The notes beneath the pieces were generated by a model. That model did not search any database. It saw only the letters and a program-made list of their open reading frames with translations, and was not told the origin of the DNA. Source: Cyanobacteria bacterium OH_CBB_238 (GTDB lineage: Bacteria > Cyanobacteriota > Vampirovibrionia > Gastranaerophilales > Gastranaerophilaceae). From it: a stretch of DNA of 8,512 bases. Location: assembly GCA_023409995.1 (NCBI GenBank), contig JAEYQN010000017.1:1-8512 (forward strand), written 5' to 3'. A program made the translations under genes and the position numbers. Positions 1 to 5,401 of the stretch are shown piece by piece (positions within the stretch are counted from its first letter, which is position 1; every line of letters starts with the position of its first letter).

Positions 1-403
1 GATGAAATCAATAGCTAAAAAAGTTGTAGATTCCGGTAATGATCAAGTTGTAATAACAGATAGAGGCGTAAGTTTCGGCTATAACAATCTAGTCTCTGAT
101 ATGAGAGCTATTCCTATTATTCAAGAAATGGGATATTCGGTTATTTTTGATGCAACCCATAGTGTTCAGTTGCCAGGTGGCGCGGGTGAGTCATCTTCAG
201 GTGAAAGAAAATTTGTTTCTACATTGGCAAAATCCGCCGTAGCCGCGGGTGCAAATGGGCTTTTCTTTGAAGTTCATCCTTGCCCTGACGAAGCATTGTG
301 TGATGGACCTAATATGGTTAATTTTGATCAGGCAAAACAGTTGTTTAAAACGTGTAATGATATATTTAAATTGGTTAAAGAGCCAACTACGGTTGGTATA
401 TAA
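1..403 (+). CDS. kdsA: 3-deoxy-8-phosphooctulonate synthase (KDO-8-phosphate synthase), 3' part only
   Basis: C-terminal part of KdsA, about 133 residues visible of a family usually 265-285 long. The enzyme condenses phosphoenolpyruvate with arabinose 5-phosphate to make KDO-8-phosphate for the inner core of lipopolysaccharide, in the cytoplasm. Visible family blocks, in order: GNDQVVITDRG, FGYNNLV, FDATHSVQLPGG, a Gly/Ser-rich loop, and FFEVHPCPDEALCDGPN. The His of DATHS (visible residue 53), the Glu of FFEVH (90) and the Asp of CDGPN (101) match the metal/active-site positions of the family. The reading frame is open to the window edge, and the first ATG (position 2) lies inside the protein at the place where relatives read PWDMKN, so it is not the true start. 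The gene ends in TAA and faces dapA head-on across a shared terminator. Recognition of the family is secure. Metal dependence cannot be judged because the deciding N-terminal Cys/Asn is outside the window. Confidence 0.95.
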   Translation, partial: MKSIAKKVVDSGNDQVVITDRGVSFGYNNLVSDMRAIPIIQEMGYSVIFDATHSVQLPGGAGESSSGERKFVSTLAKSAVAAGANGLFFEVHPCPDEALCDGPNMVNFDQAKQLFKTCNDIFKLVKEPTTVGI

Positions 404-425
404 ATCAGGCACAAATAATTTCAAC

Positions 426-459
426 AAAAAGAGATTCTATATTTGTAGAATCTCTTTTT
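426..459. terminator. Bidirectional intrinsic terminator between kdsA and dapA
   Basis: Perfect inverted repeat with arms AAAAAGAGATTCTA (426-439) and TAGAATCTCTTTTT (446-459) and a 6-nt loop. On either strand the GAGATTCTA core stem is followed by a run of five U, so the element can stop both the kdsA transcript (plus) and the dapB-asd-dapA transcript (minus). It begins 22 nt after the kdsA stop and ends 15 nt from the dapA stop. Confidence 0.9.
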
Positions 460-474
460 ATAATTGTTATGGCA

Positions 475-1362
475 TTATAAATAATTATTTATAATCTTAT
501 ACAAATCATTTTTTTCTTCTTCATCCATTGTTATTAACGGTTGCCTTACGTATTTTTTAATTATTCCAACTTTCGATAGTACTTCTTTTATTGGTACTGG
601 ATTTGGTAACATGAAAATCTTTTTGAAGAATGGATAGAGGGTTAGATGTTTATCAAGCGCTTTTTTTGTATCTCCTATTTTATAAGAAGTTATAATCTCT
701 TTTATTCCTTTTCCGACAAGATGAGACGCTACACTAATTACTCCATAGGCTCCGAGGGAGAGCATTGGAAGCGTTAAGCTATCATCACCTGAGTATATAA
801 CAAAGTCTTCAGGGCACAATTTCTTTATGTCGCTTATTAAATCAAGATCCCCATTACTTTGCTTGACAGCAACTATATTATTGAAATCTTTTGCCAGTTT
901 TGCAATTGTTTCTGGTGCCATGTTTACCCCAGTTCTTCCAGGGATATTGTATAAGATAATTGGTAGGCTTGTTGCTTTGGCAATTGCGGAAAAATGCGCA
1001 TACATACCTTTTTGTGAAGGCTTGTTGTAATATGGAACAACTGTTAATATTGCATCAGCTCCACCTTCTTCTGCTTTTTTTGCCATTTCAACAGCTGTTT
1101 GCGTTGAGTTAGAACCTGCTCCCATAACTATTTTTACTCTACCATTTGCTTTGTTTTTAACAAAAGCGAGTAAGTCTAGTTCTTCTTCGTGAGTTAATGT
1201 TGGAGATTCACCCGTTGTTCCTGCTACGAGGATTGCGTCAGAGGCATTTTCTATAAGGTGTTCTACGAGTTTTTCTAATGCTTCGTAGTCAACTTTTAAG
1301 TTTGAATCAAAGGGAGTGACCATTGCTGTGATTACTTCACCTGCATCATATCTGATTGACAT
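475..1362 (-). CDS. dapA: 4-hydroxy-tetrahydrodipicolinate synthase
   Basis: DapA, 295 residues, the usual family length. It condenses pyruvate with L-aspartate 4-semialdehyde, the first committed step to diaminopimelate and lysine; a cytoplasmic TIM-barrel enzyme, normally a tetramer. Seen: GTTGES at 48-53 (Thr49 and Thr50), YYNKPSQKG at 111-119 (Tyr112), YNIPGRTG at 138-145 (Tyr138, Arg143) and the Schiff-base lysine Lys167 in IVAVKQSNGD. These match Thr44, Tyr107, Tyr133, Arg138 and Lys161 of the E. coli enzyme. FMLPNPVPIK near residue 250 is also typical. In the allosteric lysine site, Asn85 is kept, but E. coli His56 and Glu84 are replaced by Glu61 and Thr89, so feedback by lysine may be weak or absent (inference). 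The ATG at 1360-1362 has AAGGAG 8 nt upstream. It is the last gene of the dapB-asd-dapA operon, 25 nt after asd. Confidence 0.97.
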   Translation of the reverse strand: MSIRYDAGEVITAMVTPFDSNLKVDYEALEKLVEHLIENASDAILVAGTTGESPTLTHEEELDLLAFVKNKANGRVKIVMGAGSNSTQTAVEMAKKAEEGGADAILTVVPYYNKPSQKGMYAHFSAIAKATSLPIILYNIPGRTGVNMAPETIAKLAKDFNNIVAVKQSNGDLDLISDIKKLCPEDFVIYSGDDSLTLPMLSLGAYGVISVASHLVGKGIKEIITSYKIGDTKKALDKHLTLYPFFKKIFMLPNPVPIKEVLSKVGIIKKYVRQPLITMDEEEKNDLYKIINNYL

Positions 1363-1387
1363 TTGTTTTTCTCCTTTATTTCATTCT

Positions 1388-2404
1388 CTAAAATAATTGC
1401 ATTTCAATAACTTTTTCTGCAATTCTAACTGTGTTAAGTGCTGCACCGATTCTAATATTATCTGCAACACACCACAAAGAAATTGCATTATCGAAAGCTA
1501 AATCTTTTCTTATTCTTCCTACATAAACCGGATTCTTTCCAGAAGCTAGGTCTGGCGTTGGGAATTCGTAGTTCTCTGGAGAATCTACAACCTCAACTCC
1601 CCAGGCATTAGAAAGTAATTCCCTGGCTTTTTCTGGAGTTATTTCTTTTTCAAATTCAATTGTAACTGCTTCAGAGTGTCCATTGAAAACAGGAACTCTC
1701 ACTGCAGTGCAAGTAATTGGTGTATTTTGATCAAGGTGAAGTATTTTTTTTGTTTCTTCAACCACTTTCATTTCTTCTTTTGTATAGCCATTATCACAGA
1801 AAACATCTATCTGCGGAATTACATTAAATGCAATTGGCTTTTTAAATACTTTATTTTCGAAAGGTTCATTATTTAAAACTGATTGAGTATTCTCTTTTAA
1901 TTCTGTTATTGCAGCTATACCAGCTCCGCTTACCGCCTGATAGGTGCTTACAATAAGTCTTTTTATTTTTGCATAATCATGTAAAGGTTTTAAAACTAAC
2001 ATTAACTGTGACGTAGAACAGTTTGGATTTGGAAGAATTCCTTTATGATTTTTTATATCGTCATGATTAACCCCAACAATTACAAGAGGTGCCTCTTCAT
2101 CCATTCTGAATGCGCTTGAGTTGTCTATAAACACGGCACCACGTTTTACTGCTTCTTGTGCAAACTTTTTGCTTGTGTTTCCACCAGCTGATGCCAAAAC
2201 AATATTTACTCCATCAAAAGCTTCCGGGGTTGCTTCTATCACAGTATGCTTGGCGCCTTTAAATTCTATCTGCTTACCTGCACTCTTTGCACTTGCAAGA
2301 AATTTTATTTCATTGTATTGCACGTCGTTTTCGATAAGGATGCTTAGGATTTCTTGTCCTACAACACCGGTTGCACCTAATACTGCGATGTTTGGTTTTT
2401 TCAT
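1388..2404 (-). CDS. asd: Aspartate-semialdehyde dehydrogenase
   Basis: Asd, 338 residues. It reduces L-aspartyl 4-phosphate to L-aspartate 4-semialdehyde with NADPH, at the branch point to lysine/diaminopimelate and to methionine and threonine. Seen: the N-terminal nucleotide-binding loop GATGVVG at 10-16, FIDNSSAFRMD around 92-102, the catalytic cysteine Cys129 in NPNCSTSQ, Gln156 in STYQAVSGAG, and RVPVFNGHSEAV at 236-247, which supplies the substrate-binding Arg236 and the acid/base His243. The C terminus ends in the common LRIGAALN-like block, here NIRIGAALNTVRIAE. The short bacterial form without long inserts resembles the Gram-positive/cyanobacterial branch more than E. coli Asd. The start ATG at 2402-2404 has AAGGGG 5 nt upstream, and this site overlaps the dapB stop codon, so translation of the two genes may be coupled. 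It lies 9 nt after dapB and 25 nt before dapA. Confidence 0.97.
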   Translation of the reverse strand: MKKPNIAVLGATGVVGQEILSILIENDVQYNEIKFLASAKSAGKQIEFKGAKHTVIEATPEAFDGVNIVLASAGGNTSKKFAQEAVKRGAVFIDNSSAFRMDEEAPLVIVGVNHDDIKNHKGILPNPNCSTSQLMLVLKPLHDYAKIKRLIVSTYQAVSGAGIAAITELKENTQSVLNNEPFENKVFKKPIAFNVIPQIDVFCDNGYTKEEMKVVEETKKILHLDQNTPITCTAVRVPVFNGHSEAVTIEFEKEITPEKARELLSNAWGVEVVDSPENYEFPTPDLASGKNPVYVGRIRKDLAFDNAISLWCVADNIRIGAALNTVRIAEKVIEMQLF

Positions 2405-2413
2405 GATTTCCCC

Positions 2414-3208
2414 TTACATTATGTTTTCTAATCCGTATACAAAGCCTATTTTTTTGCATACATGTCTAATGGATAAAAGAACGCCAGCCATATAGCACGA
2501 GCGATCCATTGTATCGTGTTTTATTTTAAAAATTTGTCCATTTGCTCCAAAAATTACTTCTTGTGAAGCAATGTAGCCAGGCATTCTAACCGAGTGAATT
2601 CTTATATTCTCTTCTGTATTTGCGCCTCTGGCACCATCTATTAATTCCACTTCTGGACAATTTCCTGTTGAAAAATTGCTATTTGATTCTGCCATTAACT
2701 GTGCTGTTTTTATAGCTGTACCCGATGGAGCATCCTTCTTCTGGTTATGATGAAGTTCAATTATTTCAGCATTATCAAAGTACTTTGCAGCTTGCTTTGC
2801 AAATGTCATAAGCAAAATTGCGCCAGTTGAAAAATTTGGAGCTACAAGACAAGATGTTTTGTTTTCTGATGAAAGTTCTTCTATTTTTTTTAGTTGGTCT
2901 TCGCTTAGTCCAGTTGTTCCAATCACAGAATGTATTTTATTTTCTAAGAATATACATACGTGCTCAAATATAGAAGAAGGTTGAGTAAAGTCAACAATTA
3001 CATCAGGGCTATCAGTTTTTATTGCTTCTATTAAGTTAGACTTAATAGATACATTTAATGGTTGCCCCAAGACAATTTGACCAATATCCTCTCCGACTTT
3101 TTGAATATCCACAGCCATAACAAGCTGTGTATCTTCAGCGTTAAAGACTGCTTTGACAACTTCTTGGCCCATCTTTCCTAATGCACCAACAACTCCTACT
3201 TTTATCAT
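2414..3208 (-). CDS. dapB: 4-hydroxy-tetrahydrodipicolinate reductase
   Basis: DapB, 264 residues, family-typical length. It reduces the DapA product to tetrahydrodipicolinate with NAD(P)H, in the cytoplasm. Seen: the dinucleotide-binding loop GALGKMG at 8-14 with an acidic residue (Asp34) at the end of the second strand, VDFTQPSS at 72-79, GTTGLSEDQ at 97-105, and the signature ELHHNQKKDAPSGTA at 151-165. In that signature His153/His154 and Lys157 correspond to E. coli His159/His160 and Lys163. HSVRMPG (205-211) followed by SQEVIFG is the version found outside the enterobacterial group. The ATG at 3206-3208 has AAGGA 7 nt upstream. It is the first gene of the dapB-asd-dapA operon. A possible extended -10 lies about 35 nt upstream of the start codon, in the 85-nt gap after the preceding unassigned gene. 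Confidence 0.97.
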   Translation of the reverse strand: MIKVGVVGALGKMGQEVVKAVFNAEDTQLVMAVDIQKVGEDIGQIVLGQPLNVSIKSNLIEAIKTDSPDVIVDFTQPSSIFEHVCIFLENKIHSVIGTTGLSEDQLKKIEELSSENKTSCLVAPNFSTGAILLMTFAKQAAKYFDNAEIIELHHNQKKDAPSGTAIKTAQLMAESNSNFSTGNCPEVELIDGARGANTEENIRIHSVRMPGYIASQEVIFGANGQIFKIKHDTMDRSCYMAGVLLSIRHVCKKIGFVYGLENIM

Positions 3209-3241
3209 AATACTGTCCTTACTAAGTCTATTGTCCCGTCG

Positions 3242-3250
3242 ATTATCGCA
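3242..3250 (-). promoter_or_regulatory. Possible extended -10 promoter for dapB-asd-dapA
   Basis: Read on the minus strand the sequence is TGCGATAAT, which is a TGn extension plus a -10 hexamer with 5 of 6 consensus bases. Transcription would start about 25-30 nt before the dapB ATG. I found no good -35 at 16-18 nt, so the call rests on the extended -10 alone. No terminator hairpin was seen between the upstream gene and dapB, so read-through from upstream is also possible. Confidence 0.35.
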
Positions 3251-3293
3251 TATAATAATTATTTTTTATAGGGTTATTGTCATTTTATTAAGA

Positions 3294-4589
3294 TTAATCA
3301 TCATAATCTTCTAATTCTAGTATGTCTGGAATGGAGTTAATCGTTTGACTTGAAATCGTCGGGTCAATTTTATATAAATTTTCTTTGTGTTTGAGTATTT
3401 TTTGGTAGTCTGGCGCCCCATTCACAAATGGTATGTTTAATTTCTTTGATAAGTTTATACAATCAGCACTAGCTCTCAATTTTAAAGAGAAAATAAGATC
3501 ATTATAAGAGAATTTAAATATTTCTTGCTCATTTTTTGTATTAAATAAAATGACATTCCCTTTATTGTCTAATTTATATTCATAGTCAGACTCATTATTT
3601 CCTTCAGGGTCAGAGATGTCCATATTATCAAATTCTCCTAGATGCAATTTTGCAATATATTTTTTTGCTCCAGTTGATGTTTTATTGGTGACTATGTTTT
3701 CATTTTCATCAAGTCCAAGAAGCAATGTATCACCGATTTGCATATTTATTACATCAAATTCTGCTTGTTTACCTTTGGGTAAACTATTCTCATATAATGG
3801 TTTTCCGTTATAGTCAAAGTACCAGCAGTCTTCATTAATAAAACTTGTGTCAAAAGGAATGATATTTTTATTTTTATCATTGTATATATTCCAACAGTGA
3901 TTTCCGCTTCCTGTTTCACAGATGATATATCCTGACTGAATTCCAAGAGCAACGTTATGCTCCTCTAGGAGTAACTTTGCTAAAAACGAATTATGTCTGC
4001 AAACATTCTCTTTTTTTTGAAAAATAGTTCCGAGATACTCCTCATTGTTATTTTTTAATATATTGTTCTTCTGAAGACCTAATTCTTCAATAAAATTACT
4101 GTGTTTTAGTGATTTTATATAAGCCAAGGTGTTACCTATTAGAAATTTATCCCTCTGCGACTTAGAAAGTTTTTTTTCTAATGCTTGTTTTTCCCATTCT
4201 TTTGCATATTCACTGTAGTCTTTTTTTATTGAATTAAATAAAAGATCTTTGCGGCTATCAATTACTGTTACTTGTTCGCCTCTATTTTTATAGTAATTTT
4301 CCAAATCACCCTTTTTTGTTATTGCGTAGTTTGATACAAAGCTTTTAGTTCCTATATATTTAAATCCATCTGGAACTTTGGCATGTGAGGGAAAGTAGTC
4401 TTTATTTGAAAAATTGCGTGATTCAATATTTGTTTGTTTTGACTTTTGTCCAAAGGATATGATTGCTAATTTACTATCCACTAAGGGTAGTTTTATTGCG
4501 TTGGTATTTAAAGAATTACTAACAATTTGTTTTGACACAATTGGTTTTGGATAGGTCGTATTATTGCCTTTAATGCTATTTACTCTCAT
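3294..4589 (-). CDS. Unassigned protein with transglutaminase-like / EDR1-like cysteine enzyme signature
   Basis: I do not recognise a named gene. From the chosen ATG the protein has 431 residues. The middle carries a transglutaminase-superfamily pattern in the right order: ENVCRHNSFLAKLLLEE (Cys197), GNHCWN (His231) and PFDTSF (Asp247), a Cys-His-Asp triad spaced 34 and 16 residues apart. The CRH block followed by Leu-rich residues resembles EDR1/CTR1-type transglutaminase-like domains. Such folds act as peptidases, amidases or acyltransferases, and the substrate here is unknown. Residues 1-40 are rich in Asn, Ser, Thr and Lys, followed by ISFGQKSK at 44-51. The region 100-180 is Lys-rich and probably helical; the tail is acidic (LELEDYDD). 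There is no signal peptide or membrane span. A TTG 12 nt upstream (4601) would add four residues but has no ribosome site. The ATG has only a weak GAGTGAG upstream, yet gives the MRVNS start like the neighbour's MKLNA. The triad is clear; the function is inference. Confidence 0.8.
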   Translation of the reverse strand: MRVNSIKGNNTTYPKPIVSKQIVSNSLNTNAIKLPLVDSKLAIISFGQKSKQTNIESRNFSNKDYFPSHAKVPDGFKYIGTKSFVSNYAITKKGDLENYYKNRGEQVTVIDSRKDLLFNSIKKDYSEYAKEWEKQALEKKLSKSQRDKFLIGNTLAYIKSLKHSNFIEELGLQKNNILKNNNEEYLGTIFQKKENVCRHNSFLAKLLLEEHNVALGIQSGYIICETGSGNHCWNIYNDKNKNIIPFDTSFINEDCWYFDYNGKPLYENSLPKGKQAEFDVINMQIGDTLLLGLDENENIVTNKTSTGAKKYIAKLHLGEFDNMDISDPEGNNESDYEYKLDNKGNVILFNTKNEQEIFKFSYNDLIFSLKLRASADCINLSKKLNIPFVNGAPDYQKILKHKENLYKIDPTISSQTINSIPDILELEDYDD

Positions 4590-4615
4590 TTTCTCACTCA
4601 ATTTATTTAATGGTG

Positions 4616-4621
4616 AGTATA
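4616..4621 (-). promoter_or_regulatory. Weak -10-like hexamer before the transglutaminase-like gene
   Basis: The minus strand reads TATACT (5 of 6 consensus bases), 26 nt upstream of the ATG at 4589, within a TTTTATATACT stretch. No convincing -35 is present; a run of nine A lies just further upstream and could act as an UP-like element. Low confidence. Confidence 0.22.
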
Positions 4622-4650
4622 TAAAACCATTGTTTACTTTTTTTTTGCCA

Positions 4651-4666
4651 GTTAATTGTAATTAAC
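4651..4666. repeat. Short perfect inverted repeat, possible operator
   Basis: GTTAATT (4651-4657), 2-nt centre, AATTAAC (4660-4666): a perfect 7-bp dyad. It lies in the 124-nt gap between the two unassigned genes, 61-77 nt upstream of the ATG of the downstream gene. The 2-nt centre does not allow an RNA hairpin loop of normal size, and no U-run follows on the minus strand, so it fits a DNA-binding dyad better than a terminator. All-but-two bases are A/T, so chance is possible. Confidence 0.3.
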
Positions 4667-4713
4667 ATATTTATTTTTCCATAATAGTTCTTGTCGTGGA
4701 TATAATTGGTTTA

Positions 4714-5205
4714 TCATTCATTATCTAAAATACTGTTATAAAATTTAAGCGAATCGTTATTTAGTTTTTTGTCAAAAGAGGCTTTTTTAATTGTTTCTTC
4801 AAGTTTTTCTGAGGCGGATTCATCAAGCAAGTCATAGTTGTCTATTATTTTTATAATTCCTTGAGTTAAGCTATTATTTGGTTTGGATTCTGTTCTTTTT
4901 AACATTTCTTCAATAAGTTCATTGGTTGTGATCTCGTCATTTTCTGCTACTGCAGAAATAGCCTTTAGCTCAACATTATGTAAATAAACTTTTTCCGCAG
5001 TAGAATTTACCGCTGTCGGTAGAATATTTGCCATAGAAGCATAGTAGCCAATTAACAAGCCTGAAGCTATGCCTGCTACAACTGCTTTTGTTTTACCATG
5101 ACCTTCGAAACTTATTAGATTACTATTTTTTATTTTATTATTTGTGGTTGGCTGTGTTGTATTGTAAGAACCATAAGCGTATGCACAATTTGCATTTAAT
5201 TTCAT
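4714..5205 (-). CDS. Unassigned small protein with N-terminal ISF leader and one membrane segment
   Basis: 163 residues, not recognised as any named family. Residues 1-28 are polar and rich in Asn, Thr and Tyr. LISFEGHGKTK follows at 30-40, then a hydrophobic stretch at about 41-66 (AVVAGIASGLLIGYYASMAN and on to LPTAV) that looks like one membrane-spanning helix rich in small residues. Residues 70-163 are charged and probably helical (NELIEEMLKRTE near 95-106, SEKLEETIKKASFDKK near 132-147). There is no classical signal peptide, because the hydrophobic segment begins far from the N terminus and no clear cleavage site follows. The ATG at 5203-5205 has a purine-rich AAAGAGAGAG upstream as a weak ribosome site. 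It is followed on the same strand, 124 nt later, by the transglutaminase-like gene, whose product has a similar N-terminal leader, so the two may work together (inference). It is divergent from ileS. Confidence 0.7.
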   Translation of the reverse strand: MKLNANCAYAYGSYNTTQPTTNNKIKNSNLISFEGHGKTKAVVAGIASGLLIGYYASMANILPTAVNSTAEKVYLHNVELKAISAVAENDEITTNELIEEMLKRTESKPNNSLTQGIIKIIDNYDLLDESASEKLEETIKKASFDKKLNNDSLKFYNSILDNE

Positions 5206-5295
5206 TTTATTCTCTCTCTTTAATTTTCATACTTCCATTTATTTAAAAAATAGACATGTTTTTTTTTGCTTGTTAGTTATTTCTGGAGTAAAAAT

Positions 5296-5343
5296 ATGAA
5301 TCAAGTTAGTAATTTGCTAATGCTGTTAAATTATTATTCATAA
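5296..5343 (+). CDS. Possible 15-residue leader peptide upstream of ileS
   Basis: ATG at 5296-5298, TAA at 5341-5343, encoding MNQVSNLLMLLNYYS. A GGAG ribosome site at 5285-5288 sits 7 nt before the ATG, which is ideal spacing. It ends 58 nt before the ileS start. Four of fifteen codons are Leu and none is Ile, so it does not look like an isoleucine-sensing attenuator, and no terminator hairpin lies between it and ileS. If the ileS promoter is the TATACT at 5353, this ORF would not be in the ileS transcript. Short ORFs of this kind arise by chance in AT-rich DNA, so confidence is low. Confidence 0.25.
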   Translation: MNQVSNLLMLLNYYS

Positions 5344-5352
5344 CTTTATTTT

Positions 5353-5358
5353 TATACT
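5353..5358 (+). promoter_or_regulatory. Possible -10 box for ileS
   Basis: TATACT, 5 of 6 consensus bases, 43 nt upstream of the chosen ileS ATG, giving a leader of about 35-40 nt. The -35 region at 16-18 nt is poor. Low confidence. Confidence 0.25.
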
Positions 5359-5391
5359 AAAATATTAACTATATATGTATGTGAAAATTAC

Positions 5392-5396
5392 GAGGA
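5392..5396 (+). promoter_or_regulatory. ileS: Ribosome binding site that sets the ileS start
   Basis: GAGGA, 5 nt before the ATG at 5402. The in-frame ATG at 5375 has only AT-rich sequence in front of it and would add nine residues (MYVKITRKN) not expected in the family, so 5402 is preferred. Confidence 0.7.
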
Positions 5397-5401
5397 AAAA
5401 T

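Larger units (their letters stand above)
5206..5401. other. Divergent intergenic region between the small membrane protein gene and ileS
   Basis: 196 nt, very AT-rich, and it must hold the promoters for genes running in both directions. It contains a T9 tract followed by GC (5259-5269), a possible 15-codon ORF (5296-5343), a TATACT box (5353-5358) and the ileS ribosome site (5392-5396). No T-box leader conserved sequence and no strong hairpin was seen. No -35/-10 pair of good quality was found for the leftward gene. Confidence 0.6.

Noticed and set aside
2121..2495. 124-codon plus-strand open frame opposite asd and the end of dapB
   Set aside because: It lies wholly antisense to two clear enzymes, has no ribosome site of note and its translation shows no family features; it is a shadow of the asd coding bias.
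3254..3269. AATAATTATT palindrome followed by T-run as a terminator
   Set aside because: Purely A/T stem of 5 bp without loop, oriented for the plus strand where no gene ends; not credible as a terminator.
3209..3293. Lysine riboswitch before dapB
   Set aside because: An 85-nt AT-rich gap is too short for the lysine aptamer, and no multi-stem structure is visible.
3749..3952. Second minus-strand frame inside the transglutaminase-like gene
   Set aside because: Out-of-frame overlap with a longer gene whose catalytic motifs lie in the other frame; no sign of a frameshift because the main frame is continuous across the triad.
4599..4601. TTG as the start of the transglutaminase-like gene
   Set aside because: No Shine-Dalgarno upstream; the ATG four codons later gives an N terminus that matches the style of the neighbouring protein.
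5206..5401. T-box riboswitch controlling ileS
   Set aside because: The leader is short and has neither the conserved T-box sequence nor a specifier stem and terminator hairpin.
5375..5401. Upstream in-frame ATG as the ileS start
   Set aside because: No ribosome site precedes it, and the GAGGA at 5392-5396 is placed correctly for the ATG at 5402.
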